Translations under genes and position numbers: made by a program | Notes under the pieces: generated by a model | What the model was told of the DNA's origin: nothing | The model's input: only the letters and a program-made list of their open reading frames with translations | The model's database searches: none | Part shown: positions 42,056 through 50,831 of the stretch, in pieces | How the letters are laid out: every line of letters begins with the position of its first letter | Position numbering within the stretch: position 1 is the first letter of the stretch | From: Pseudohalioglobus lutimaris | GTDB lineage: Bacteria > Pseudomonadota > Gammaproteobacteria > Pseudomonadales > Halieaceae | Assembly: GCF_002866825.1 (NCBI RefSeq) | Contig: NZ_PKUS01000007.1 | Span: 62,001-126,000, forward strand | Reading direction: 5' to 3' | DNA: 64,000 nt

Positions 42056-43183
42056 ATGTCACAACCGGATGATTTTGGTTTTACCGAAGAAGCGGCGCTG
42101 CTGAAGAGCTCTGCGCAGAAATTCTTCAGCGAGCACTTTACCGCAGACAAACTGCACGCCCTGGTTGCAGCGGACCCTTCACCCGACCGCGCCCCCACGG
42201 TGCAATGGGACCAGGCGCTCTGGCAGCAGATGGTTGACCTGGGTTGGAGCCTGTTGGCGGTGCCCGAGGAGCAGGGCGGGGTGGGCATGCCCCTGGTTGG
42301 CGTTGCCGGGCTGGTAGAGGAACTGGGCAAAGCCGGTTTTCCCTGTCCATTGTTGGCCACGCTTTCCGCCAGTTACGTGCTGGCTGCCTGTGGCGATGCG
42401 GGGCACAGTGCTCTGGAGGATATCGCCGCCGGAGAGACCGCGACACTGGCGCTGACCAACGCCTCAGGTTCCTGGTCGCCCGCCGACACCGGGGTTACCG
42501 CTAGCGATGGCCGGCTGGATGGCACCGCCTACTTTGTGCAGGACGCGGGCAAAGTCAGCCGCCTGCTGGTATGCGCACGGTCGCAGCAGGGGTTGGACCT
42601 GTACTGGGTGGCTGCGAATGCACCCGGACTGGAGGTGCACCAGGACGCCATCGTCGACCTGACGCGAGACCAGGCCCATGTAGTGTTCAAGGGCGTGGAG
42701 GCGCAGTGGGTGGGCGGTGCGGCTGAAAGCGTCATGGACGCGGCGTTTCCCGCCATCTGGACGCTGCATGCGGCCGATATGGTGGGTGCCGGCGAATGGC
42801 AGTTGCAGACCACTGTCGAGTACGCCAATCAGCGCCAGCAATTCGATCATCCCCTGGGTTTCTTCCAGGCGGTGAAACACCCCCTGGTTAACGTGATGAT
42901 CGCTATAGACCAGGCCAAGTCGCTGGTTTACAACGCTGCCTGCGCGGTTGATTGCGAACCGGGGAAAGCCGCACAGGCCGCGCACATGGCGCAGGCCTCG
43001 GCCAGCGACATGGCGGCGTTCGCCAGCAGCCGGTCGGTGCAGTGTCACGGTGGTATAGGCTTTACCTGGGAGTGCTTTGTGCACCTGTTTTTCAAGCGCC
43101 AGAAGCATAGCGAGATGTTATGGGGTGATGCCGCCTGGCACCGCGCTCGACTTGCTGAAATATTGATAGACGCAGCGGCTTGA
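42056..43183 (+). CDS. Acyl-CoA dehydrogenase (second of a pair)
   Basis: A 375-residue acyl-CoA dehydrogenase of the shorter, diverged type. Visible are the N-terminal helical part, VPEEQGGVGMPLVGVAGLVEELGKAG, the middle beta domain (about 130-230), and the C-terminal helices with QRQQFDHPLGFFQAVKHPLVNVMI and SVQCHGGIGFTWECFVHLFFKR. The 11-bp spacing after the first gene and the shared strand point to a two-subunit complex. In similar pairs one subunit lacks the catalytic base; I could not decide which one here. RBS GGGAGAAAG precedes ATG 42056. Confidence 0.9.
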   Translation: MSQPDDFGFTEEAALLKSSAQKFFSEHFTADKLHALVAADPSPDRAPTVQWDQALWQQMVDLGWSLLAVPEEQGGVGMPLVGVAGLVEELGKAGFPCPLLATLSASYVLAACGDAGHSALEDIAAGETATLALTNASGSWSPADTGVTASDGRLDGTAYFVQDAGKVSRLLVCARSQQGLDLYWVAANAPGLEVHQDAIVDLTRDQAHVVFKGVEAQWVGGAAESVMDAAFPAIWTLHAADMVGAGEWQLQTTVEYANQRQQFDHPLGFFQAVKHPLVNVMIAIDQAKSLVYNAACAVDCEPGKAAQAAHMAQASASDMAAFASSRSVQCHGGIGFTWECFVHLFFKRQKHSEMLWGDAAWHRARLAEILIDAAA

Positions 43184-43204
43184 TAACGGGCCCGGAGAAA
43201 GAGC

Positions 43205-44917
43205 ATGAACTGGAAAGCAGCTACGTTGGTCCTGGTCGCCCTACTGGGTGGCCTCACCGTATTGTTCAAGATCGCCACGCGGGTGCCGCAGCCTCCCGAA
43301 CACCAGGTGTTTATCAATGGTGAAGTACTGACAATGGATGCGCAGAACCGTGTCGTCGAGGCAGTCGCCGTGCGCGGCGACCGTATCGAGGCAGTGGGCA
43401 GCACTGACGAGATAATGGCGCTGGTTGAAGACCATACAGAAGTCAACGACCTGCGTGGGCGAACACTGATGCCGGGCTTTGTCGATGCGCACGGGCACTT
43501 CCCCGGGTCGGGGATGAGTGTTGTGTCTGCGGACCTGACCAGCCCGCCGGTGGGTGGGAAATTGCGGATGGCCGATGTGCTGGAGGCGCTGCGCGAGCGA
43601 GCTGCGGTCACTGAACCCGGCGAAATGGTCAGCGGCTTCGGCTACGACGACACGCTGCTGGAGGAGAAACGCCATCCTACCCGGGAGGAGCTGGACAGTG
43701 TTTCAACAGAGCATCCGGTGGTCGCTACCCATGTGTCAGGGCATATGCTGGTGGCCAATAGCCGCGCCCTCGCGCTGGTGGGAATCACCGCGGAGACAGA
43801 GGACCCCGTAGGCGGGGTTATCGCGCGTCATCCCGGTTCCCGTGAGCCCAATGGCCTGCTGGAAGAGACTGCACGCCTGGAACTGATGATGTACATGCAG
43901 GACATGGGGCTGCGCGAGGTATACGCAATGATCAAGGCGGCCTCGATAGAGTACGCCCAGGTGGGTGTTACCACCGCGCAGTCCGGGGGGACCTCACCGG
44001 CGCTGGCCAGGGGGTTGGTGTGGTTCAGCAAACTGGGGGTGATTCCCCTGCGCGTGGTCATGTTCGCATTTGACACTGAATTTGCCGACGCGCTGGACCG
44101 CGACGAGTTCGACCCGCAGGCCTACAGTACCGATCGGGTGACCATGCAGACGGTCAAGCTGGTGGCCGACGGCAGTATCCAGGGATATACGGGCTATCTC
44201 AGCCATCCCTACCATGTGCCGAGAGATCCGCACGACGCGAAGTATCGGGGCTACCCGGCGATTCCCCGCGATGAACTCTTCAAACGGGTCGAGAAGTTAC
44301 ACACGGCCGGTTTTCAGCTTGCTATCCACGGCAATGGCGACGAATCCATCGAGGACATACTCGATGCCTTCGAGGCGGCGCAGCGTGCCTACCCGGTAGA
44401 GGACCCGAGAATGATCCTGATTCACTCGCAGATGGCGCGTGAGGACCAGGTGGCGCGTATGAAGGCGCTGGGGGTCACCCCCAGTTTCTTTTCTGCCCAT
44501 ACCTTTTACTGGGGAGACCGGCACCGGGATATCTTTATGGGCCCGCAGCGGGCGGCGGCAATGAGTCCGGCGCGCTGGGCGCAGGAACAGGATTTGCGCT
44601 TCAGTTCACATATGGACACCCCGGTGACGCCCATGCTGCCACTGCAGGCAGTGTGGAGCCAGGTTCACCGCCTTAGCTCTGGTGGTGATGTAATCGGCCC
44701 GGCGCAGCGCATCGATGTGATGTCTGCCCTGCGTGCGGTGACCATTGACGCGGCCTGGCAAGTTTTCCAGGACGATCGCATTGGCTCCCTGGAGCCGGGT
44801 AAACTGGCGGATATCATTGTGCTCTCCGGTAGTCCGCTCACCGAGACCCTGGCGATGCGCGAGTTGAAAGTGGAGAGAACCCTGGTGGGTGGGGCAACGA
44901 TTTTCCAGCGTTTTTGA
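43205..44917 (+). CDS. YtcJ-like amidohydrolase, membrane-anchored
   Basis: A 570-residue Amidohydro_3 protein. An N-terminal hydrophobic segment (ATLVLVALLGGLTVLF, about residues 5-20) suggests an inner-membrane anchor facing the periplasm. The metal motif is HGH in MPGFVDAHGHFPGSGMS, and further marks are LVADGSIQGYTGYL, FQLAIHGNGDESI, ILIHSQMA and FSSHMDTPVTPMLPL with a C-terminal LEPGKLADIIVLSGSP. The family hydrolyses amide or ester bonds of unknown natural substrates. It lies 21 bp after the acyl-CoA dehydrogenase pair, so it probably belongs to their operon and may release the acid they oxidise. Confidence 0.85.
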   Translation: MNWKAATLVLVALLGGLTVLFKIATRVPQPPEHQVFINGEVLTMDAQNRVVEAVAVRGDRIEAVGSTDEIMALVEDHTEVNDLRGRTLMPGFVDAHGHFPGSGMSVVSADLTSPPVGGKLRMADVLEALRERAAVTEPGEMVSGFGYDDTLLEEKRHPTREELDSVSTEHPVVATHVSGHMLVANSRALALVGITAETEDPVGGVIARHPGSREPNGLLEETARLELMMYMQDMGLREVYAMIKAASIEYAQVGVTTAQSGGTSPALARGLVWFSKLGVIPLRVVMFAFDTEFADALDRDEFDPQAYSTDRVTMQTVKLVADGSIQGYTGYLSHPYHVPRDPHDAKYRGYPAIPRDELFKRVEKLHTAGFQLAIHGNGDESIEDILDAFEAAQRAYPVEDPRMILIHSQMAREDQVARMKALGVTPSFFSAHTFYWGDRHRDIFMGPQRAAAMSPARWAQEQDLRFSSHMDTPVTPMLPLQAVWSQVHRLSSGGDVIGPAQRIDVMSALRAVTIDAAWQVFQDDRIGSLEPGKLADIIVLSGSPLTETLAMRELKVERTLVGGATIFQRF

Positions 44918-45069
44918 CCATCTGGCCGCGCGGAACCGGTACTTGCGCCGCGCAATTTCATTTCGGCCGTTGCCAGCGGCCGGGCATTCCTATATAAATA
45001 TACAAACGGCACAAGCGATCGCAGTGCTTATGCTGTTTGTATCCCAAAAGAGGACCCAGACAGTAGCCT

Positions 45070-46482
45070 ATGTACCGTTACAGCGTTGACAGAGCCGTCA
45101 CCTATACCTCGGAAGATATGGTCCTGTTCAGGGAGAGTCCCTTCGCATCCTGGATGGAGCGGCTCACCCTGGAAAACCCTGAACACGGCATCGCCCCGGA
45201 CGCCTATTCCCCGCCACCTGTAGGGTATGTGCAGCGCCAGGACGAGTTGGCCGCGACCCTGCGCGATGAGGGTAAACATGTCGCCCTGATTGACTGGGAC
45301 GCAGAGGAGCCAGTCCGCCGTGCGGCCACCCTGGACGCAATGCGTCGGGGGACCGACTACATCGTCAACGGACAACTGGCGCTGGGCTCACTATCGGGGT
45401 CCGTCAATCTACTGATGCGCACCAGTGGCTATTCGCAACTGGGTAACTATCTTTATATTCCCTGTGATACCCAGGCGAAAACGACGCTCAATTCGGCGTT
45501 CAGGCTCTGTTTCGTGGCGGATCTGCTGCATAGCCTGCAGGGGCAGTTGCCCCCGCAAATGCTGGTGATCCGCGGCGACGCCGATCTGCTCCAGTTGCAC
45601 ACTGAAGACCACATCTACCACTATCGCGCGGTGAAGCAGCGCTTCATGGCGGCAATGCGCGATTTCAGCAAGCAGCAGATGCCCGAGCCCGCCGAGTCAT
45701 CACACTTCGGCCGCTGGTCAGCGTTTGCCCATGAAACATTAAAGCAGCGCGTGTTGCGTGAGGAGCACGAACTGGCGGTGCAGGCGGGCGTGGAAACGGA
45801 CTCGCCGGCGTTGGACCTGGTCACCACAGCGGCGATTACGGCACCTGAGAGCAGTAACGCACAACCGCAGCCAAGAATTGCCGCCCGCGGCATTCCCGTC
45901 GGCGATACGCTCGCCGCCCAGGCCAGGCAGTTGCAGAAAAAAGCAAGCTACAGCGACCTTGACGATGACGCGATTGGCGCGCCGCCGCCAAAGGTAGGGC
46001 TGGATGCCGCCCTGGAAAACCTGGAGTTTATCGGCAGCAGCGGGCGCACCCCGAGGATAGGCGAGGGCAACTCAGCGCGGGCGCCGGCCGGCAGCGAGGG
46101 TTCGCCGGCGGCCGCCTCGGCCGTTGTTGAATCACCGACACCGCCTGCTCAATTGAGGCGCAAGACCACGGTGGCGCGCAGTCGGCCTGCAGCAGAACCG
46201 GCGCGCGACTTCAGCGACAGTGCGGTCCAGGAACCGGTGCCTGCGCCCAGGCTGAATACGCACAGTCGGGAGTTTGAGGTGGACTGTATCGACGATTCTG
46301 ACTACCAGCTACCCGCTGCGGCAATAGACGCCGCGCCCGCTCACACCGCGTCTGCCGACGCCGTGTCTGCCCCACAGGCCAGAGTCCCTGTGTACTCATC
46401 CTCACCGGGAGAGACGCTGAAGACCACGCGGCCGTTCTCCAGCAGCCTGAATACCAGTAATTTTCCTGAAGAGCCGCGTTAA
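45070..46482 (+). CDS. RecB-like nuclease-domain protein with a long disordered tail
   Basis: A 470-residue protein. The first ~230 residues look like the N-terminal nuclease half of TM0106-type RecB-like proteins: TYTSEDMVLFRESPFASWMERL at the start, RRGTDYIVNGQLALGSLSG in the middle, and FRLCFVADLLHSLQGQLPPQMLVIRG..HYRAVKQRFMAAM. The expected Asp/Glu-x-Lys catalytic trio is not clear, because the PCDTQAK segment stands where it would be. Residues about 270-470 are low-complexity, rich in Ala, Pro, Ser and charge, and predicted disordered. The helicase half of that family is absent. The start codon is the ATG 45070. Single gene, convergent with the epoxide hydrolase (4-bp gap). Confidence 0.6.
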   Translation: MYRYSVDRAVTYTSEDMVLFRESPFASWMERLTLENPEHGIAPDAYSPPPVGYVQRQDELAATLRDEGKHVALIDWDAEEPVRRAATLDAMRRGTDYIVNGQLALGSLSGSVNLLMRTSGYSQLGNYLYIPCDTQAKTTLNSAFRLCFVADLLHSLQGQLPPQMLVIRGDADLLQLHTEDHIYHYRAVKQRFMAAMRDFSKQQMPEPAESSHFGRWSAFAHETLKQRVLREEHELAVQAGVETDSPALDLVTTAAITAPESSNAQPQPRIAARGIPVGDTLAAQARQLQKKASYSDLDDDAIGAPPPKVGLDAALENLEFIGSSGRTPRIGEGNSARAPAGSEGSPAAASAVVESPTPPAQLRRKTTVARSRPAAEPARDFSDSAVQEPVPAPRLNTHSREFEVDCIDDSDYQLPAAAIDAAPAHTASADAVSAPQARVPVYSSSPGETLKTTRPFSSSLNTSNFPEEPR

Positions 46483-46485
46483 GCG

Positions 46486-47637
46486 CTAGCGCAGCTGGCG
46501 AAAGCAGTTGCGTACCTCAGCGATAAACATTTCCGGTTGCTCAAACGCAGCGAAGTGCCCGCCGCGGTCCAGTTCATTCCAGTGAATAATGTTGGCATAG
46601 CGCTTTTCAGCCCAGCGTCGACTCGCGCGGAAGATCTCCCGTGGGAACACGGAGCAGCCTAACGGCATCTCAATGGGTGCAAGCTCAGGGGTCCTGAAAC
46701 TCTCCCAGTAAAGTCGCCCGGAACTCGCGGCGCAGTTGTTCAGCCAATAGAGCATGACGTTGTCGAGCATTTCATCTTTGCTCAGCGCATTCTCTGGGTG
46801 CTTGACGCCATTCTTCTCGCAGTCTGTCCACGCATAGAACTTCTCTACTATCCACGCCATTTGCCCCACGGGTGAATCTGCCAGGCCGTAACCGAGAGTC
46901 TGCGGCCGGGTAGACTGTTGTTTGGCGTATGCGGAGTCCCATTCATTGTAAAAGGCCATGTCTTCCAGAGCGGACTGTTCCGTTGGTGTGAGTTGGTCCA
47001 TGGTCTCGGGGTCCGGGGCGACAATGGGCATATTGATGTGAATGCCCAGGCAGTGTGCGGCCTCGCTCTCGGCAATGCACTGGGTGACCATGGAGCCCCA
47101 GTCACCGCCCTGGGCGACCCATTTCTCGTAGCCAAGCCGGGCCATGAGCTTGCCCCACACTGTGGCGATGTTCTGTACGGACATGCCGGTGCTTGCGGGT
47201 TTACTGGAAAAGCCGTAACCAGGCAGTGAAGGTGCGACCACGTGGAACGCATCAGCCGCGTCACCGCCGTATTTTTCCGGCTCCGCGAGTGCGTCGATTA
47301 TCTTGTGGAACTCGATGACGGATCCAGGCCAGCCGTGGGTAATGATCAGGGGGAGGGCGTGGCTGTGCGGGCTGCGGCGATGGATAAAGTGTATGTTCAG
47401 GCCGTCCAGTTCGGCGGTGAACTGTGGCCAGCTGTTGAGCGTGGCCTCGCAGCGTCGCCAGTCGTATTTCTCCAGCCAGTACGCGGCCATCTCCCGGGCG
47501 TAGTCCAGTGGCATGCCCTGTTCCCAGCCCTCGCAGGTTTGTGCGTCTGGCCAGCGTGTGGCGTTCAACCTTTGGCGCAGATCGTCCAACTGTGCGTCGT
47601 CAACGGCAATACTGAAAGGTTTGATAGTGTCGGTCAT
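46486..47637 (-). CDS. Epoxide hydrolase (EHN-type alpha/beta hydrolase)
   Basis: A 383-residue enzyme of the microsomal/juvenile-hormone epoxide hydrolase type. The N-terminal EHN domain (about 1-110) includes LRQRLNATRWP and YWLEKYDWRRCEATLN. The alpha/beta-hydrolase core has the oxyanion HGWPGS (101-106), the nucleophile Asp179 in QGGDWGS, and a C-terminal His in RGGHFAAFEQPE. The family opens epoxides to diols via an Asp-ester intermediate. No signal peptide. Upstream is a 232-bp gap to the divergent sortase gene. Confidence 0.92.
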   Translation of the reverse strand: MTDTIKPFSIAVDDAQLDDLRQRLNATRWPDAQTCEGWEQGMPLDYAREMAAYWLEKYDWRRCEATLNSWPQFTAELDGLNIHFIHRRSPHSHALPLIITHGWPGSVIEFHKIIDALAEPEKYGGDAADAFHVVAPSLPGYGFSSKPASTGMSVQNIATVWGKLMARLGYEKWVAQGGDWGSMVTQCIAESEAAHCLGIHINMPIVAPDPETMDQLTPTEQSALEDMAFYNEWDSAYAKQQSTRPQTLGYGLADSPVGQMAWIVEKFYAWTDCEKNGVKHPENALSKDEMLDNVMLYWLNNCAASSGRLYWESFRTPELAPIEMPLGCSVFPREIFRASRRWAEKRYANIIHWNELDRGGHFAAFEQPEMFIAEVRNCFRQLR

Positions 47638-47869
47638 TGTGCGTCTCCTGATGTAGCCGCCAGGGCCACCGTGCCGGCGGGTAAATAGTTGGTGGCAGAA
47701 TAACCCGAGGTCTGGTTAAAATGGGCCTTATAACTAAATAAATTGTGCACTAGCACTTTCGCCATAACCTACTAGAATGGTCAACATTGTATCGCGCTTG
47801 ACTGAAGCGTTTCACGGTGGGGAAGATAATGGACACTTCACTGCAAACAAGGAAGCTAGCGACTAACCT

Positions 47870-48586
47870 ATGTCGTTGAATCTGCATCCACTGGTCGTTC
47901 GTTCAGGCGAGTTGCTCAGCTATATTGCTGGCATTGCGCTCACCGGCTTTTTCGCTGTGCAGCTTGCACAGGGTGAAGTGGAGCGTCAGGGGGCGATCTC
48001 CGCATTTGAAGACCAGGTACTGCTTGCGTCCAGTGCGGTGTCGATGGACGTTGAAATCGAAGCCAGTAACCCTGCCACAACGCCCGCTGTCGGTTTCAGT
48101 GTGGATGACGCGCCCGATACCTCTCTCTGGGCACCTGGCCGCATCGCCGATTACAAAAAAAGCCTGACCGCCGACCTGCCGCCAATCCTTGGCGTGTTGG
48201 AAGTGCCAGCTGTAGGTCTTGAAGTGCCCGTTTACCAGACATCGTCCGAACTGGTGATGGATAGAGCAGCCGGTGTGATCAACGGTATGGCCTATCCCCA
48301 CGAAGGCGGCAATATTGGAATCTCAGGCCACCGGGATGGCTACTTTCGCGCGCTGAAGGATGTGCAGGTTGGCGACCAGATCCTTCTGCAGACCCTCGAG
48401 GGTGAGAAGCGCTTTACCATCGAGTCCACCACCGTCGTCGACAAGACAGATACCCATCTGCTCAAGGACACCCGAGAGCAGACCGTGACCCTGGTCACTT
48501 GTTACCCGTTTTATTTTGTTGGGCAAGCGCCTCAACGATTTATCGTTACCGCGTCGCTCGACACCACTGATGTCAACCAAAACTAA
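47870..48586 (+). CDS. Gram-negative class D-like sortase
   Basis: A 238-residue transpeptidase with an N-terminal membrane anchor (LLSYIAGIALTGFFAVQLA, about 15-33). The catalytic set is complete: His154 in GISGHRDGYFR, Cys211 in TLVTCYPFYFVG, Arg223 in PQRFIV. The sequence ILGVLEVPAVGLEVPVY is the usual first strand. Sortases cut at a C-terminal signal and join the protein to an amine. The next gene, 12 bp downstream, encodes a protein with a matching C-terminal signal, so they form a dedicated sortase-substrate pair. Such pairs are rarer in Gram-negative bacteria, where the acceptor is not known. Confidence 0.92.
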   Translation: MSLNLHPLVVRSGELLSYIAGIALTGFFAVQLAQGEVERQGAISAFEDQVLLASSAVSMDVEIEASNPATTPAVGFSVDDAPDTSLWAPGRIADYKKSLTADLPPILGVLEVPAVGLEVPVYQTSSELVMDRAAGVINGMAYPHEGGNIGISGHRDGYFRALKDVQVGDQILLQTLEGEKRFTIESTTVVDKTDTHLLKDTREQTVTLVTCYPFYFVGQAPQRFIVTASLDTTDVNQN

Positions 48587-48598
48587 GGAGGTTTTGAC

Positions 48599-49165
48599 AT
48601 GCAAAAGAAGATGGCACTAGCAGTAGGTATGGCCCTGTCACTGTCAGCGGGTTCACTGATGGCACAGGATAAGGCTGAAAGCGCAACGGTAACCTGCGCC
48701 GATTTGAATTGGGCTGCAGAAGTTCTCGCTGCTAATCCTGACATCGCAGAAAGCTGTCAGGCAGTGTTCGAGAAAGCCGGCAAGCTCTATGCCAAAACAA
48801 CAGTCGAAGTGGTACGTGTCCGCGGCAACCGCATGACATTCCGTCCGCTGCACACTGATGGCACTATGGGTGACAGCCGTTCTGTCCAGCTTGACAGCGC
48901 CTGGCGCGCTGAAATCGGTGGCCGCAGCTACCGTGCAAGTGACCTGATGCGCGGTCAGCAGCTGAATGTATACATCCCCGAAGACCGTTTCGCTATGGCG
49001 ATTCACGACGCGGATGGTCCCGACGAGGCAGATCTGATCGTAATCGAGGAAGAAGTTGTCGAAATGCCGACTACCGCTTCTCCACTGTTCCTGATCGGTG
49101 CGGCCGGCGGTGCCCTGCTGGCGCTGGGTGGTATACTGACCGGTATTCGTCGCCGCTTCTCCTGA
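48599..49165 (+). CDS. Sortase substrate with MPTTA-type sorting signal
   Basis: A 188-residue secreted protein: signal peptide (..SLSAGSLMAQ, cleavage near residue 23), then a compact domain with two cysteines (Cys33 and Cys53) that could form a disulfide. The C-terminus is a textbook sorting signal: MPTTA at 156-160, SPL, a hydrophobic stretch LIGAAGGALLALGGIL and a positive tail RRRFS. This is the LPxTA-SP variant used by class D sortases. The domain itself has no family I know. It lies 12 bp after the sortase gene behind AAGGAGGTTT, which suggests high translation. A strong terminator follows at 49187. Confidence 0.88.
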   Translation: MQKKMALAVGMALSLSAGSLMAQDKAESATVTCADLNWAAEVLAANPDIAESCQAVFEKAGKLYAKTTVEVVRVRGNRMTFRPLHTDGTMGDSRSVQLDSAWRAEIGGRSYRASDLMRGQQLNVYIPEDRFAMAIHDADGPDEADLIVIEEEVVEMPTTASPLFLIGAAGGALLALGGILTGIRRRFS

Positions 49166-49186
49166 AGCTCGACCTGAATAACGCAA

Positions 49187-49209
49187 GGGGCCGAAAGGCC
49201 CTTTTTTTT
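49187..49209 (+). terminator. Intrinsic terminator of the sortase operon
   Basis: The stem GGGCC / GGCCC with a GAAA tetraloop is followed by eight Ts, 22 bp after the stop codon of the sortase substrate. A classic Rho-independent terminator. Confidence 0.93.
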
Positions 49210-49266
49210 GGTTCATCGCACATTAGCGGGAAATGAGGCATTCAAGCGATGAGGCATTCAAACAAA

Positions 49267-49352
49267 GCGGACACCACGAATGGGGTAAGCCTTCCGCGGT
49301 TGAAAACAAACGTCCACGCCCTTGGAAGGCTTGCCCCATTCGTGGTGGCCGC
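49267..49352. repeat. 86-bp inverted repeat (29-bp arms)
   Basis: Arms 49267-49295 and 49324-49352 are complementary over 29 bp with only two mismatches; both contain CACCACGAATGGGG then AAGCCTTCC. The loop is 28 nt. It is unrelated in sequence to the GGGGACAG family. It lies in the 294-bp gap between the sortase operon terminator and the convergent gene at 49460. It could be a REP-type element, a remnant of a small mobile element, or a structured RNA end. There is no T run, so it is not a simple terminator. Confidence 0.8.
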
Positions 49353-49459
49353 TCAGCTGGAAAGTGTCTATCAACTAAGCAACCCCGCTAATCTGCGAAG
49401 AGCCTTTTTTATCGGTTGAGGCGCGCTGTCGTTGTCTGGCGGGGGCCAGCCAATTTGCA

Positions 49460-49798
49460 TCATTCTTCTACCCAGACTTTTCGTAAAGGCTCACCGAAAT
49501 CATCGTAGATGACCTTGCGTCTGCGCTGGGGAAGGCGGGAACGTTTAGGCGCAGGGGTGCGGCGCTTGAGCTTTGCCTGCCGTCTGGCCTCAATGGCGGC
49601 CACCACATCCGGCACCAACGTGCGCTGGGTCTTGGGTTCTACAAACAGAGTGCGATTAAGGAACAGGGGCGGGTCGCTGGGATCTTTTCCACTGGTGCCC
49701 TGTGGGATGCTCTCAACCTCGCCACCGCCATTCAAAAAGCGTTGCATCTCGCGTTCCAGCTGGGCTCTGATCTCTGCTTTCGATACGGTTTTTTTCAC
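49460..49798 (-). CDS. Small basic protein with SutA-like motif
   Basis: A 112-residue protein. The N-terminus SKAEIRAQLEREMQRFLNGGGEVESIPQG resembles the C-terminal part of the SutA family (..EEFLARGGKVQEIEPN..), small RNA polymerase-binding regulators known from pseudomonads. The rest is strongly basic (RRQAKLKRRTPAPKRSRLPQRRRK, about 70-95) and ends in a short acidic/aromatic tail, DDFGEPLRKVWVEE, which fits nucleic-acid or polymerase binding. SutA proper has a long acidic N-terminus, absent here, so identity is tentative. ATG 49798. It lies 70 bp downstream of the metallopeptidase gene in the same direction. Confidence 0.6.
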   Translation of the reverse strand: MKKTVSKAEIRAQLEREMQRFLNGGGEVESIPQGTSGKDPSDPPLFLNRTLFVEPKTQRTLVPDVVAAIEARRQAKLKRRTPAPKRSRLPQRRRKVIYDDFGEPLRKVWVEE

Positions 49799-49868
49799 GG
49801 CGCCGGGTAATCCCTGCTGCCTTCACAGCATATTGGCAAACCACCAGTATAACCGGCGGGTGGAAGAA

Positions 49869-50831
49869 TTAAAGCGCGGTGGATTGCAGAAATTGGCGGC
49901 GGCGCTGCGCCGCTTTTCCCGTGGACTGCAACACCACCTTTCCATTGGCAATGGTAATCCCCAGTTCTGCCAACAGGGGCTCAAAATCCGGCAGGCGCGT
50001 TGAGTTGCGCATGCTCTGGTACAGTTCAGCGAAAACGGGTTGCTGGTCACCCGAGTCCATCACCTTGATCATCTCTGCCACTGAAAGTGCGTCGCGGGCG
50101 CAGCAATCGTTGAGCCTGAGCAGGACATTGTCGAGACCGAAGGCGCCATTACTGCGCGCCCGTAAGCGAATGTCGACAGCGAGAAAATACCAGGCGCCAC
50201 TCCAGTAGACGCGCATATAGCCGCCACTGCTGCGCATCTGTCGGTTGACCTCGATGAGGGACTTGCCGTCGAATCGTGAGTCCTCCCTGCCGCGCATGAA
50301 ACCCGCATACAAACGCTGCCACATTTCCTGTTCACTGATCAGGCCAGCCCTGGCCTGCAACAGGTTCTGGTAATAAGTAGCCAGCCCCTCGCTGAACCAG
50401 GTGTCCCCCCAGCCGCGGTAGGGCAACAGCAGGTGGGCTATTTCATGATAGCCGGTCCACTCCGAAAGCAGGTCTTTGGCGCTGGTGTTGTCCACCACGT
50501 AGAATTTGACCGTGTCTACACCGCCGCGCTTGATCTGGGCCCAGGGGATAGGGTCATCGGCGCTGCCCGAGGTCGCCTCCACTTCTATGATCCAGCGCTC
50601 ACGCGGCCAGTGTCCGTAGACCAGGGTAAGACTCCCGGCTAACTTTTCTGTCCAACTGATGACCTCCTCGCGCGACTGTGGTGAGAATTGCGGAGCGATT
50701 TCCACGTCCAGCCTGCGACCCTCTGCGTCGTAGAGGGCATGACTCGCTGTGGCGGGCGCAACTGCCAGCATCGTGCACAGCAGAGCCAGTGCGATACGGC
50801 AGGGTGCAGTCAAATTACCTGGGTAATTCAT
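49869..50831 (-). CDS. Secreted zinc metallopeptidase (gluzincin type)
   Basis: A 320-residue protein with a signal peptide (CRIALALLCTMLAVAPATASH, cleavage about residue 30). The zinc site is HEIAH (His129, Glu130, His133) with the third ligand Glu148 in WFSEGLATYYQ. This is the HExxH..E arrangement of gluzincins such as the M1/M61 families, but the protein is far shorter than those. It should act in the periplasm or envelope. Upstream in-frame codons belong to the end of the MBL-hydrolase gene in another frame; ATG 50831 with MNYPGNL is the natural start and overlaps that gene by 17 bp. Substrate unknown. Confidence 0.82.
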   Translation of the reverse strand: MNYPGNLTAPCRIALALLCTMLAVAPATASHALYDAEGRRLDVEIAPQFSPQSREEVISWTEKLAGSLTLVYGHWPRERWIIEVEATSGSADDPIPWAQIKRGGVDTVKFYVVDNTSAKDLLSEWTGYHEIAHLLLPYRGWGDTWFSEGLATYYQNLLQARAGLISEQEMWQRLYAGFMRGREDSRFDGKSLIEVNRQMRSSGGYMRVYWSGAWYFLAVDIRLRARSNGAFGLDNVLLRLNDCCARDALSVAEMIKVMDSGDQQPVFAELYQSMRNSTRLPDFEPLLAELGITIANGKVVLQSTGKAAQRRRQFLQSTAL

